Positions 1-8,270 are shown, counted from the first letter of the stretch. The stretch: 64,000 nucleotides of DNA from Streptomyces sp. CC228A (GCF_021390935.1 NZ_JAJPUI010000015.1:17348-81347), one strand, 5' to 3'. Numbers and translations are program-made. Notes: generated by a model from the sequence alone, not told the origin.

Positions 1-352
1 GTAAGGCCGCACCGACAGCTGTGTCGCCGCACCGGGGGTCGTGATCGCCACAGACTGCTTCCGCCTTCCTCGCCGGATCTCTCCCCTCCAGCCTGCCCCG
101 TCCGGCGCCCGCACGCCATCACCCCCCGGGTGAGGTCCGGGCGTGCTCCCCGTCTCCCCGGCCCTCGGGCGGAGCCCCCCGCTGGGCTGCCGCGTGCGTC
201 GAGGGGGCGGGGTGCGTCAACCTGTGGCATGTTTCACGTCATTTCCCCCTTCGCGACCGTGAGCGGACGAGGGCCCCGTCCTACGATCCTCGTCACGCGC
301 GGCGCCATCAGACCAGTGGCGCCGCATCAGAGAAAGAGAAGGGGGAAGATCC

Positions 353-733
353 ATGACCTACCGCAGCCACCTTGCCGCCGTCCTGACCACCGTGGCATTG
401 GTCGGGGGCACTCTGGCCACCGCCGGCCCGGCCCAGGCCGCGCCCAACGTACCCAACATCAGTAAGGGCAGCGGCAACCGCGCCGGTGTCCTGTGCGTCC
501 AGCGCGGGGTCAACAACTGGGCGCAGCGCACCGGGCAGGGACGGCCTCTCGTGGAGGACAAGCTGTTCGGGTCCAAGACCGAGGCGTGGGTGAAGAAGTT
601 CCAGCGGGCGTCCCGGCTGTCCGTCGACGGCATCGTGGGCAAGAACACCGGCAACAGCATCCTGGACAACCTCACGAACGACGGCACCTGGCGGTCGGCC
701 TGCTACGGCTACATCCCCAGCACGCGCCGCTAA
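353..733 (+). CDS. Secreted peptidoglycan-binding-like protein
   Basis: A 126-residue protein. The N-terminus is a clear Sec signal peptide: a basic start, a hydrophobic stretch at about residues 8-22, and an AQA cleavage site near residue 29. The mature part fits a PG_binding_1-type fold (about residues 40-115), with the LCVQRGVN helix, the KTEAWVKKFQRA helix and the LSVDGIVGKNT turn typical of that family. Two cysteines (LCVQ and SACYG) could form a disulphide. No catalytic domain is attached, so it probably only binds cell wall or extracellular glycan. The ATG follows a purine-rich AGAAGGGGGAAG ribosome-binding site. It stands alone. Confidence 0.85.
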   Translation: MTYRSHLAAVLTTVALVGGTLATAGPAQAAPNVPNISKGSGNRAGVLCVQRGVNNWAQRTGQGRPLVEDKLFGSKTEAWVKKFQRASRLSVDGIVGKNTGNSILDNLTNDGTWRSACYGYIPSTRR

Positions 734-812
734 CACCGAGCGACCACTGCCCGTCCGCCTGCGGGCCCGGCGCGGCAGCAAGAACGCCGGGGCGGCCGCC
801 TGCGCCGCCCCG

Positions 813-968
813 GTGAGCTTGTCGTTGCAGCCGTTTGTCGACGCTCTGGCCGAGCTGGGCCAGGCGCAGGCCGACACCACGGGCTTCGTCACCCTGCCCA
901 CGTGGGCGCGGATACTGGAGCGGCATTTCCCGCCGGACCTCCCCGACCCCGGGTGCACCACCGAGTAG
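813..968 (+). CDS. Small hypothetical protein (51 aa)
   Basis: GTG-started frame encoding 51 residues (begins VSLSLQPFVDALAELGQ). Composition and codon bias look coding, and the frame stays open upstream of the GTG, so this may be the tail of an eroded gene rather than a complete one. No family recognised. The rest of the interval between 734 and 1130 holds nothing I can identify. Confidence 0.3.
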   Translation: MSLSLQPFVDALAELGQAQADTTGFVTLPTWARILERHFPPDLPDPGCTTE

Positions 969-1130
969 GCCGGGACACCGGATCTGCGGCTGCGGGCGCA
1001 GCGGGCCCGTCGGACCACCGCGCGCGGCCGCGAACGCCCGTACCCGCATTGCCCGGCGCGCCGTGCCGTCGCCGTTCCCACGCGCCTGGGCGGGTACCGT
1101 CCTGGCGTCGAAGCCGGAACGGAGGACCAC

Positions 1131-1655
1131 GTGTCGCATGCTCCCGACCACGGTGGACGGATCGGGCCGATGCTGCGTCGGCTGCGGGAGTCCCGCGGGC
1201 TGACGGAGGCGGAGACGGCCGAGAGGCTGGGCGGATACGCACGCCGGCCGACGCTGACGGCCACGGAGATCAGCCGGTGGGAGCTGGAACGGGACGGCCG
1301 AACGCCGGGGCCGTACTGGCTGGCGCAGATCGCCGGATACTTCGACGTACCGCTGGTGGTGTTACAGCAAGCCCGTGCCGCATCGAGGGCAGCCCGGGTA
1401 TCGGCGGAGCCCGCGCAGTCCGGGGCGGACGCGTTGGCCCGGCTGGCGCTCCCCGAGAACGCGATGACGCCCGGCCAGAGGGGAGTGACGCGCGGCCGTG
1501 CGGGCGGCGGCGCGGAGTCCTCGGAAGACAGGCGCCATCGGCCGAGACGTAGGTGTACCCCCACTCAGCAGGGACCGGCGCCTGTCGGCCTAACGGATTG
1601 GCCCCTGCTTGCGTATATTGATCAGAAACTCATGGGGTTCTCGTCCATGACGTAG
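1131..1655 (+). CDS. XRE-family helix-turn-helix regulator, 3' end altered by IS630
   Basis: GTG start. Residues about 14-70 form an XRE-type HTH: MLRRLRESRGLTEAETAERLG, then TATEISRWELERDGRTP and YWLAQIAGYFDVPL, the usual five-helix layout of Streptomyces Cro/C1 regulators. From about residue 120 the sequence becomes low-complexity and Arg/Gly-rich, and the last dozen codons run into the terminal repeat of the adjacent IS630 element. The native C-terminus has therefore probably been replaced. No target genes can be assigned from context. Confidence 0.6.
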   Translation: MSHAPDHGGRIGPMLRRLRESRGLTEAETAERLGGYARRPTLTATEISRWELERDGRTPGPYWLAQIAGYFDVPLVVLQQARAASRAARVSAEPAQSGADALARLALPENAMTPGQRGVTRGRAGGGAESSEDRRHRPRRRCTPTQQGPAPVGLTDWPLLAYIDQKLMGFSSMT

Positions 1656-2683
1656 CGGACGTGTGGGCCACCGAAGTAGCCGCGGACGATGTGCGGCTGA
1701 CGCTGACGCCTGCGGAAGAAGCGGCGGGTTTCGGCAGCGAGTTCGGCCTGGTCGCGGGCCCGGTGCTGCTTGGGCAGGCTGTGCTTGAGGTCGGCGTTGA
1801 CCAGCTCGTCGGGGTTCAGCTCGGGCGAGTACGGGGGCAGGAAGTGCAGCTCTACATCATCGGGGTGGGCGGCGAGCCAGTCGCGGACCTTCTTCGAGCG
1901 GTGCGCGGAGTGACCGTCGACCACGAGGTGGACCTTGTGGTCGAAGTGGCCGGCGAGCCGGCCCAGGAAGCGGCACATCACTTCGGCGGTGAAGGACTCG
2001 GTGAAGACCATGAAGTGCATCCGGCCCTTGGTGCTGATCGCCGACATCGCGTTCACGGAGAACCGGTTCCCGCTCCGCCGCACGACGGGCGTCTTCCCCT
2101 TCTCACCCCAGGTGCGGCCGGTGACCTGGTCGGATCGGATGCCGACCTGGTCGGCGAAGAGGATCTCGCCGCCGTCTTTCTTCGCCTGCACGCGGATCTT
2201 CGGCCAGGTCTCTTCATGCCAGCGCCGGACGGCCTCGGGGTCCTGCTCGACGGCCCGCTTGTCCGGGCGCTGGAAGGACAGCCCCCATCGCTTCAAATAC
2301 TTGCCCACCCCCACCTCGGTCAGCCGCACCCGGTACAGCTTCGCGATCAGCTCGCCCACCAGCCGCCGTGTCCACAGCTGACCGGAAAGCCCCACGTCAC
2401 ACGGCCGGTGGTCCAGGACCGCCTGCCGCACCGCGGCCTGCTCGGCCTCCCCGAGCACCTGGTGCACACCGACCGGCTTACCCCGAGGACGCATGACCAG
2501 GGCCTCCCGACCACCGGCCTGCCACTTCGCCCACCAGCCGTCGACCGCCTTCAGCGACACCCCGAACACTGCCGCCACGTCCTCGCGGTCCCGCCCCGCC
2601 ATCAGAGCGGCCACCGCCCGCAGCCGCAGGGCCTCCTGCGCCGACGGCGACAGATGCCGCGCGTCCCCCACCAGATCGCTCAC
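1622..2683 (-). CDS. IS630-family transposase
   Basis: A 353-residue transposase. I start it at the GTG at 2683 (VSDLVGDARHLSPSAQEALR). The frame is open further upstream, but that part is only antisense of the IS3 gene. An N-terminal HTH (REDVAAVFGVSLKAVDGWWAKW) is followed by the DDE domain. The catalytic acidic residues are visible in LFADQVGIRSDQ, LVVDGHSAHRSKKV and PPYSPELNPDELVNADLK. Full length for the family, with no internal stop. The C-terminal MDENPMSF is encoded inside the terminal repeat. Confidence 0.9.
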   Translation of the reverse strand: MSDLVGDARHLSPSAQEALRLRAVAALMAGRDREDVAAVFGVSLKAVDGWWAKWQAGGREALVMRPRGKPVGVHQVLGEAEQAAVRQAVLDHRPCDVGLSGQLWTRRLVGELIAKLYRVRLTEVGVGKYLKRWGLSFQRPDKRAVEQDPEAVRRWHEETWPKIRVQAKKDGGEILFADQVGIRSDQVTGRTWGEKGKTPVVRRSGNRFSVNAMSAISTKGRMHFMVFTESFTAEVMCRFLGRLAGHFDHKVHLVVDGHSAHRSKKVRDWLAAHPDDVELHFLPPYSPELNPDELVNADLKHSLPKQHRARDQAELAAETRRFFRRRQRQPHIVRGYFGGPHVRYVMDENPMSF

Positions 2684-2714
2684 ACCCACCCAACGACCCA
2701 GAACCCAAACTGAG
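1629..2714 (-). mobile_element. IS630-family insertion sequence (ends approximate)
   Basis: A single transposase gene is bounded by imperfect terminal repeats: CTCATGGGGTTCT on the left, and on the right the reverse complement CTCAGTTTGGGTTCT, which overlaps the tip of the neighbouring IS3. The two elements abut with no spacer. The ends are estimated by eye. Confidence 0.6.
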
Positions 2715-2748
2715 CTGCCCCGAGTTTCGTAGAGTCTGGTGATCTCGT

Positions 2749-3633
2749 TCAGGCGGACTGCGGGGTGGCTTCCTGTTGTCGACGCCAGGCGCGTTCGTAC
2801 TCGGCGGGCGGTACGTAGTCGAGGGCTGAGTGGAGCCGTTCCTCGTTGTACCACGCGACCCACTGGAAGATCGCCCGCTCGACCTGGTCGACGTCCTGCC
2901 AAGGGCCCTGCATCTCGATCAGCTCGGCCTTGAAGGTGCCGTTCAACGCCTCGGCCATCGCGTTGCCATAGCTGTCCGCGACCGAGCCGACCGAGGCCGA
3001 AGCCCCGATCTCGGACAGCCTCTCGGTATACCGAATGGATACGTACTGCGACCAGCGGTCGCTGTGATGAATGAGGCCGGAGCCCTTCTTGATCCTCCGC
3101 CTCCACAACGCCATCTCCAGGGCATCCAACGGCAGTTCAGTCCGCATATGGTTCGCGACCTGCCAGCCGACGATCATCCGCGAGTACACGTCCAGGACGA
3201 ACGCCACGTACGCCCAGCCGGACCAGGTGCGCACATACGTCATGTCCGCCACCCACAGCTGGTCCGGCCGCGAGGCGGTGAAATCCCGGTCGACCAGGTC
3301 CGGCGGGCGGGGCGCCGACGGCTCCGGCACGGTGGTCCGCCGCCGCTGCCCGCGGATCACGCCCTCCAGGCCCAGCTCGCCCATCAGCCGCTCGACGGTG
3401 CAGCGGGCCACCACCACACCCTCGCGCCGCAGCGCACGGGTGATCCGCCGAACCCCATAGGTGCCGCCGGACTCGGAGTGAACCTGCTCGATCAGTGGCA
3501 TGAGCTGCTCGTCACGGAGCCGGCGCGCGGACTTCGGCCGCTTCTTGCGGGCGTAGTAGGCGGACTCGGACCAGCCGAGCACCCGGCATACGGGCCCGAC
3601 CCCGAAGCCGTCTTCTTTCAGGCTGTCGATCAC
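2749..3633 (-). CDS. IS3-family transposase OrfB (integrase core)
   Basis: 294 residues. An N-terminal HTH_21 region (GVRRITRALRREGVVVARCT) precedes an rve integrase core. Catalytic residues appear in LWVADMTYVRTWSGWAY (D), IHHSDRWSQYVS (D) and YGNAMAEALNGTFKAE (E). The usual HSDRGSQY motif reads HSDRWSQY here, a Gly-to-Trp change beside the second Asp. It overlaps orfA by four bases (ATGA), as expected if an OrfAB fusion is made by programmed frameshifting. Confidence 0.9.
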   Translation of the reverse strand: MIDSLKEDGFGVGPVCRVLGWSESAYYARKKRPKSARRLRDEQLMPLIEQVHSESGGTYGVRRITRALRREGVVVARCTVERLMGELGLEGVIRGQRRRTTVPEPSAPRPPDLVDRDFTASRPDQLWVADMTYVRTWSGWAYVAFVLDVYSRMIVGWQVANHMRTELPLDALEMALWRRRIKKGSGLIHHSDRWSQYVSIRYTERLSEIGASASVGSVADSYGNAMAEALNGTFKAELIEMQGPWQDVDQVERAIFQWVAWYNEERLHSALDYVPPAEYERAWRRQQEATPQSA

Positions 3634-3941
3634 CTGGTCGGCCTCGTCCGGGGACGGTCGAGCTCCCGGGCAAAAAGCGCACTCGCCGCTTTGAGGATCT
3701 CGTTCGCCCGCCTCAACTCCGCTACTTCCTTGCGAAGTTGCTTCAGCTCCTCGTGCTCCGCGGTGGTCAGCCGGTCGTCGCGTTTGCCGCTGTCCGCCTC
3801 GGCCTGGCGGACCCAGCCGCGCAGGGCCTCCTTGTGGATGCCCAGGTCCTTCGCGACATGCGCGATCGGACGGCCGGTGGTGCGGACTTCGCGGACGGCC
3901 CGCTCGCGGAGTTCGTCCGGGTACTTACGTGGTGCTGGCAC
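3630..3941 (-). CDS. IS3-family transposase OrfA
   Basis: 103 residues. HTH_Tnp_1 domain (YPDELRERAVREVRTTGRPI, then HVAKDLGIHKEALRGWVRQA), followed by a leucine-zipper-like coil (ELKQLRKEVAELRRANEILKAA) typical of IS3 OrfA. It recognises the element's ends and dimerises. The last codons overlap orfB. Confidence 0.9.
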   Translation of the reverse strand: MPAPRKYPDELRERAVREVRTTGRPIAHVAKDLGIHKEALRGWVRQAEADSGKRDDRLTTAEHEELKQLRKEVAELRRANEILKAASALFARELDRPRTRPTR

Positions 3942-4013
3942 TGCTCGTGGTTCTCCTTCGGGCCAGGATCATAAGCCTGGCTTCAGGGACTCCACGAAAC
4001 TCGGGTCAGCTCA

Positions 4014-4645
4014 GCTCAGTGTCGGCGGCGTCTGCGTCGGTGCCTGACCACCACAGCCAAACCGGCTTCGGGGTGGCTGTGGTGGTCAGGTGGTTGATGT
4101 CCAGGCGGATCACGGTGCCTTCGATGATGGGCAGGGTGCCCTCGGCTGTGGCCCAGGACGAGCGGTGGGTGAGCTTGGGGTGGAGCCGGTCCCACGAGCG
4201 TGCTCGGGCGGTGCCGTAGAGGCGTGTGTCGGTGACGGTTTCGGTGTCCGGGGTGCCCCAGGTGTCGGGCTGGCCGAAGACGAACCCGCCGCCGTGCCGG
4301 GGCGGTCGGCCCCGGGTGTGAGGCTGCCGCGGCGGGGCCGGCCTGCGCGGACGCGGTCCGGGCGCATCCCGGCCAGGACCTGCACCGGCAGGTCCCGCAG
4401 GAGATGGGCTAGGCGGGGTGCGTTGGAGCCAGCGTCCGCGATGACCGGGACGTCCGGTCGCCGCTCGGCCACTGACCTGCGGTGATCAGCGGTTCGACCA
4501 GGTCGCGCAGCTGCCGGGCGTGACGGTGGCGGCTTCGTCCCCGGGCGCCAGACGCAGTGCGTCCAGCGGGGCGGTCCACGAGCTGCGGCCCGGCTTCAGC
4601 GCGCACGCGATCGAGTACCCGTCCGGATCCCGGCCGAGGGAGCCG
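4014..4645 (-). pseudogene. Degraded transposase, DDE family of unassigned type, truncated by IS3
   Basis: Read on the minus strand in three shifting frames, this resembles an actinobacterial transposase with a SSWTAPLDALRLAPGDEAAT segment, a VIADAGSNAPRLAHLLRDLP segment and a C-terminal TLPIIEGTVIRLDINHL / PVWLWWSG block. Frame changes near 4480 and 4270 and loss of the N-terminal half make it non-functional. The C-terminus stops at the IS3 end. Confidence 0.6.
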
Positions 4646-4654
4646 GGAGCGCGG

Positions 4655-4686
4655 GAGGGCCGCCACCCTGGAGGGTGGCGGCCCTC
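4655..4686. repeat. Perfect 15-bp inverted repeat (possible terminator)
   Basis: GAGGGCCGCCACCCT and its exact complement are separated by two bases. It lies downstream of the minus-strand DsbA operon and beside the end of the transposase relic. It has no T-run, so it could equally be a relic of an IS end. Confidence 0.5.
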
Positions 4687-4828
4687 GGCCCTCGGTCGGG
4701 TCGTCAGATGTCCACGTTGAGCCGCCCACGGAAGCGGCGCCACGGGGTCACCACCCGGCGGGAGTGCCCCGGGCGGTCTTCGGCGGACTCGCCGACCCGG
4801 GCCCTCGCCACCGCCGCCCAGGCCTTCC

Positions 4829-5101
4829 TCACCTACTGCGAAGATCCACATCCGGAAGACGCGGCTCGCGAGAACGCGGGTTCGTCGCGCAGGGGCGAGC
4901 GGGGCGGCCGTGGACGGTCCGCACCTCGCGGTACGGTTCGCCGGTGCCGGCGGCGGCCATGGGCGCGGACGGGTCGGGGCTGCCGCGGTCGGTGAAGGCG
5001 AGGCGGGCGGTGTCGCCGCAGGCGGGGGTGGACAGGACGTGCCGGCCCGGTTCGGTACGGGGTATGCCGGTGGCGGAGGTGAAGTGGGCACGGATGCTCA
5101 C
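4829..5101 (-). CDS. Hypothetical protein, possible last gene of the DsbA operon
   Basis: A 90-residue frame whose GTG lies one base after the dsbA-like stop codon, suggesting coupling. It begins VSIRAHFTSATGIPRTEPGR and contains a Cys-Gly-Asp (PACGDTARLAF) segment. No family recognised. The Arg/Pro-rich tail (RPARPCATNPRSREPRLP) looks non-native, so the gene may be truncated by the rearrangement at its 3' side. Confidence 0.35.
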   Translation of the reverse strand: MSIRAHFTSATGIPRTEPGRHVLSTPACGDTARLAFTDRGSPDPSAPMAAAGTGEPYREVRTVHGRPARPCATNPRSREPRLPDVDLRSR

Positions 5102-5102
5102 G

Positions 5103-5828
5103 TCAGCAGCCTCCGTCCACGCTGCAGGCGGCGCCGTGGATCGCGGCCTCCTCCTCTCGCGCGGCCTGGGCGTCGAGGATCGCCTTGCGCAGCTGGGGAA
5201 CGCTGGGGACGCCCTCGATGCGGGTGTCGCCGACGAGGAGGGTGGGCACGGACTGGATGCGGTGGGCGGCGGCCTCGCGCAGGGCGTCCTGGTGGGCGGC
5301 GCTGTACGTTCCGTCGTCGAGGGCCTTGCGCAGCGCCTGGCCGTCCAGGCCGATCTCCTCCGCGAGCCGGACGAGGACGTCCGGCTGTCCGAGGTCCTGG
5401 TCCTCCTGGAAGAAGGCGCGGAACATGCGGGCGGTGTACTCGGTGCCCTTGCCCTGTTCGGCGGCGTACTGGTAGCCCTCGAACGCGAGCCGCGTGTAGG
5501 GCTGCGGGGAGACGGTGGGCAGCGTGATGTCGACGCCCATGCGGCGGGCCATGGGGTAGACGGCACGCTGCCAGATGGCGGGCAGGTACTCGTCCTCCGG
5601 GCGCAGGGTGGGGTGCGGGTGGGGCCGCAGCTCGAAGGGCTTCCACTCGATCTCGACATCGATGCCGAGGCCCTCGACCGCCTCTTCGAGGGGGCCTTCC
5701 GCCAGCATGCAGAAGGGACAGACGTAGTCGGACCAGATCCGGATCTTCACCGAGTCGCTCTTGGCCTGGCCGTTCGGTGTGCGGTCGTCTGCCGCCGGGG
5801 CCTTGTCGCTGGTTGCCTGGTCGCTCAC
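5103..5828 (-). CDS. DsbA/FrnE-family thioredoxin-fold oxidoreductase
   Basis: 241 residues from a GTG that overlaps the stop of the upstream deaminase gene (GTGA). After a 25-residue polar leader comes KIRIWSDYVCPFCMLAEG, with the redox CPFC motif at about residues 37-40, then the helical insertion (residues about 90-180) and the cis-Pro loop IQSVPTLLVG. This is the FrnE / 2-hydroxychromene-2-carboxylate isomerase-like branch. There is no signal peptide, so it should be cytoplasmic. A C-terminal CSVDGGC gives another cysteine pair. Its role in an exporter/deaminase operon is unknown; detoxification of thiol or oxidised substrates is inference. Confidence 0.85.
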   Translation of the reverse strand: MSDQATSDKAPAADDRTPNGQAKSDSVKIRIWSDYVCPFCMLAEGPLEEAVEGLGIDVEIEWKPFELRPHPHPTLRPEDEYLPAIWQRAVYPMARRMGVDITLPTVSPQPYTRLAFEGYQYAAEQGKGTEYTARMFRAFFQEDQDLGQPDVLVRLAEEIGLDGQALRKALDDGTYSAAHQDALREAAAHRIQSVPTLLVGDTRIEGVPSVPQLRKAILDAQAAREEEAAIHGAACSVDGGC

Positions 5829-6310
5829 TGCAGTCCGCCCTTCCGGCGTGCCAGGAACTCCTGGAACGGCACTTCGTGATTCTCGATGGGGGCGTGCGTC
5901 ACCTTCAGTGGCCACGCGGTGGGGTCGGTGGAGAAGATGGTGTACGAGCCGGCGTAGTCGAAGCCGTAGGCGGCCGCGGTCCTGCGGTCGGCGGCGTACA
6001 CGATGTGCTCGACGTCGAAGTAGAGGGCCGCCATGTAGCACAGCGCGCAGGGCTCGCCCGAGGCGATGAGCGTGGCTCCCGCGACGCCGAACCGGCCGGC
6101 CTTGCGCGTCGCCGCGCGCAGGGCGACGACTTCGGCGTGGGCGGTGGGGTCGTTGTCCTCGGCGACGCGGTTGAAGCCGGTGCCCAGGACGCGGCCGTCG
6201 CGTACGACGATCCCTGAGAAGGGGATGCCGCCCTCGGCGACGTGCTGTCGGCTGATCCTGACCGCTTCCTCCACGTGAGGGGTGAGCTGGTCGAGTAAGT
6301 CAAGAGGCAT
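5825..6310 (-). CDS. Nucleoside/nucleobase deaminase (CDA fold)
   Basis: 161 residues with both zinc motifs of the cytidine-deaminase superfamily: TAHAEVVALR (His58, Glu60) and SGEPCALCYMA (Cys88, Cys91). The layout resembles guanine or tRNA-adenosine type deaminases such as GuaD rather than CDD. The C-terminal aromatic segment (YGFDYAGSYTIFSTDP) probably sets substrate specificity. It sits between an SMR gene and the DsbA-like gene in one operon, so the substrate may be a nitrogenous compound also handled by the exporters (inference). Confidence 0.85.
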   Translation of the reverse strand: MPLDLLDQLTPHVEEAVRISRQHVAEGGIPFSGIVVRDGRVLGTGFNRVAEDNDPTAHAEVVALRAATRKAGRFGVAGATLIASGEPCALCYMAALYFDVEHIVYAADRRTAAAYGFDYAGSYTIFSTDPTAWPLKVTHAPIENHEVPFQEFLARRKGGLQ

Positions 6311-6421
6311 GGCGGAGTGAGTCCTTGGGAGACGGGGGGCGGTTGGGCGGAGGTGCCGCGCGGGCCGCGGGGGGGCGGCCCGTCGTCCTCGCCGAGAGCA
6401 GCCCGGGGGTGCTGGGTGCGC

Positions 6422-6832
6422 TCAGACGCCGGCGCTCTGGGCGGCCTGCGGCCGCTCGACGGCTGCCTGGGTGTCGTCCGCGCCGCTCGTCTTGTCGGCG
6501 AGCTTCAGCCAGACGACGCCCGCGATGATGACGGCGAGCCACACCGACTGGACGAGGTTGAGCTGCTCGTCGAAGAAGACGGGGCCGAGCGCCGCGGCTC
6601 CGACGGCTCCGATGCCGGCCCAGACGGCGTAGCCGGTGCCGACGTCGATGGTCTTGAGGGCGACGCTCAGCGCCCACAGGGTCAGCAGGAAGAAGACGAC
6701 GGCGACCAGGGACCAGGTCAGCTGGGTGAAGCCGTCGCTGCCGCCGACGGAGAGTGCGTAGCCGATCTCGAACATGCCGGCGAGGAGGAGCATGAGCCAG
6801 GCGTTGGCCGCGGAGCTGTTGTTCGAGGACAT
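6422..6832 (-). CDS. SMR-family efflux protein, subunit 2 of a pair
   Basis: 136 residues, started at the ATG at 6832 behind AAAGGAA. Four transmembrane helices with the SMR hallmark glutamate in helix 1 (GMFEIGYALS, Glu22), plus GYAVWAGIGAVGAA in helix 3. The N- and C-termini are extended relative to the usual 105-110 residues (tail KTSGADDTQAAVERPQ). Paired SMR genes usually form heterodimeric proton-coupled exporters of cationic compounds. This one lies 145 bases after its partner. Confidence 0.85.
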   Translation of the reverse strand: MSSNNSSAANAWLMLLLAGMFEIGYALSVGGSDGFTQLTWSLVAVVFFLLTLWALSVALKTIDVGTGYAVWAGIGAVGAAALGPVFFDEQLNLVQSVWLAVIIAGVVWLKLADKTSGADDTQAAVERPQAAQSAGV

Positions 6833-6977
6833 GAGCGGAGGTTCCTTTCGGTAAGGCGTGGAGGCCTGGGGGGTGGGAGGGCGCGCGGCGCGCAGGCCCG
6901 CGGGGCACACGGAGCCGATGAGGGGGAGGCGCGCAGGCCCGAGGTGGGCTTGCCGGTCGGCCGGGGGCGGCCGCGGA

Positions 6978-7298
6978 TCAGGCGGCGCCGCTGAGCTGGA
7001 GGCCGACGACCCCGACGATGACGGCCGCGATGCCCAGGGCCTTCTTCCAGTTGAGCTTCTGGCCGAACAGCAGGGCGCCGAGCAGGGTGATGCCGACGCC
7101 GGAGACCGAGGTCCACAGGGCGTAGCCGACGCCGACGTTGAACGTCAGCAGGGCACGGCTGAGGAAGTAGGTGCCGAGGGCTCCGCTGACCAGTGTGATC
7201 GCGGTCCATTTGCGGTTCTTGAAGCCTTCGGCCTTGCCTGCCGCGAGTGCGACGCCGATCTCGAAGACGACGGCGATGGCGAGGTAGAGCCACTGCAT
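6978..7298 (-). CDS. SMR-family efflux protein, subunit 1 of a pair
   Basis: 106 residues. I choose the ATG at 7298 (MQWLYLAIAVVFEIG) because GGAAGGGG lies just upstream and the family starts here; a further ATG at 7331 falls inside the operator palindrome. Four transmembrane helices, conserved Glu13 in VFEIGVALA, and GYALWTSVSGVGI in helix 3. First gene of the minus-strand operon, divergent from marR. Confidence 0.88.
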   Translation of the reverse strand: MQWLYLAIAVVFEIGVALAAGKAEGFKNRKWTAITLVSGALGTYFLSRALLTFNVGVGYALWTSVSGVGITLLGALLFGQKLNWKKALGIAAVIVGVVGLQLSGAA

Positions 7299-7320
7299 GA
7301 GGGAAGCCCCTTCCGTTGAT

Positions 7321-7338
7321 TGCTTGTGCATGCAAGCA
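7321..7338. promoter_or_regulatory. Putative MarR operator in the smr/marR intergenic region
   Basis: TGCTTG and CAAGCA are exact inverted arms around a 6-bp spacer, just upstream of the SMR operon start. A related half-site, GCTTGCATG, lies at 7386-7394, in front of marR. Palindromes of this size between divergent marR and efflux genes are the usual MarR binding sites. Assignment to this regulator is inference. Confidence 0.6.
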
Positions 7339-7439
7339 CATCATTGCCGACTACCCCCTGGGGCGCAATCGGAGAAACGCGATGAGCTTGCATGAGCATG
7401 TACTCTGGTGTCAAACAGGCACTCCCCGAGGACGCACTT

Positions 7440-7889
7440 ATGGCAACTTCACCCCTCGCAGCCCAGCACAACTCCGACCAAGCCGTGTGGACCCGCGTGC
7501 TCGCGGTCCACGCGCACGTCGAACGCCAGCTGGCGGCGGCCCTCCAGCGGCGGCACGCGATCGGCCTGTCGGAGTTCCGCTCCCTGGAGCACCTGCACCG
7601 CTCCGAGACGAGCGAGCTGCGGATGCAGGACCTGGCCGACAAGGTGGGCCTCGGCCAGTCGTCGGTGACGCGCCTCGTGGGCCGGCTGGAGTCGGCGGGC
7701 TTCGCCTTCAAGGACCTGTGCCCCTCGGACAAGCGGGGCGTCTACGCGGTCATCACCGACGAGGGCCGCCAACGCTACGAGGCCGCGCGCGCCACCTACG
7801 CGGAAACCCTTTCCTCCGCACTGAACACGTTCGCCGCCGACCCCGAGCTCGGCGCGACGGTCCGCGCACTGCGCACGCCCCGGGACTGA
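7440..7889 (+). CDS. MarR-family transcriptional regulator
   Basis: 149 residues from the ATG at 7440, preceded by GAGGA six bases upstream (an alternative ATG at 7392 lies in the operator region). Winged-helix core: RMQDLADKVGLGQSSVTRLV as recognition region and KDLCPSDKRGVYAVITDEGR as the wing, both characteristic of MarR. Divergent from the SMR/deaminase/DsbA operon, which it probably represses. A similar palindrome also lies upstream of the biosynthetic cluster at 8271. Confidence 0.88.
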   Translation: MATSPLAAQHNSDQAVWTRVLAVHAHVERQLAAALQRRHAIGLSEFRSLEHLHRSETSELRMQDLADKVGLGQSSVTRLVGRLESAGFAFKDLCPSDKRGVYAVITDEGRQRYEAARATYAETLSSALNTFAADPELGATVRALRTPRD

Positions 7890-7997
7890 CGGGACCCCCG
7901 CCCCCGCACCGCCCCCACCACCCCGCACAGCACGCCACGGCACGCTGCGGCATGCCGTGACACGGCCGCCACCCCCGACATCGCCACAGCACGGCCC

Positions 7998-8071
7998 CGC
8001 GACGCGGTGCAGCCGTCCGGAGCCCGGTGACATTCCGGCTCCGGACCGCTGCACCGCGTCGCGGCCGTTTT
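7998..8071 (+). terminator. Strong intrinsic terminator after marR
   Basis: Arms of 27 bp (7998-8024 and 8037-8063) are complementary with one mismatch, separated by a 12-base loop and followed by GCCGTTTT. It separates marR from the biosynthetic cluster. Confidence 0.85.
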
Positions 8072-8105
8072 CGGACTCCCCGCACGGATTCCACATCGAG
8101 GATCC

Positions 8106-8181
8106 TTGCTTGATCAAGCAAAAGCGAATGCATTGAGTCACACTCACTTCGCCAAGTAAGTGCTTGACCAAACATGCACTT
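8106..8181 (+). promoter_or_regulatory. Promoter region of the biosynthetic cluster with two palindromes
   Basis: TTGCTTGATCAAGCAA (8106-8121) is a perfect 16-bp palindrome whose arms match those of the marR operator at 7321 (TGCTTG/CAAGCA). A second inverted repeat, AAGTGC/GCACTT, spans 8158-8181. The segment is AT-richer than its surroundings and lies 90-165 bp before the first cluster gene. Confidence 0.55.
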
Positions 8182-8270
8182 GCCCGGATACCTTCTTGCT
8201 CGACACCGCAAGATTCGAACAGCCGAGCGACCACTGTTGTCGCGGCTGAGCCGACCGCAAGGAATCCGCC

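Larger units (their letters stand above)
2711..4013 (-). mobile_element. IS3-family insertion sequence, complete
   Basis: 1303 bp. The ends form a good inverted repeat: TGAGCTGCCCCGAGTTTCGT at 2711 and, reverse-complemented from 4013, TGAGCTGACCCGAGTTTCGT, with the TG...CA termini usual for IS3. It contains overlapping orfA and orfB. The flanking triplets (AAC and GCT) do not match, so no target duplication is visible. The left flank is now IS630 and the right flank is a truncated transposase relic. Confidence 0.85.

Noticed and set aside
7299..7439. Guanidine riboswitch in front of the SMR genes
   Set aside because: The leader is short and contains only protein-type palindromes; no ACGR-type hairpins or other riboswitch core were visible.
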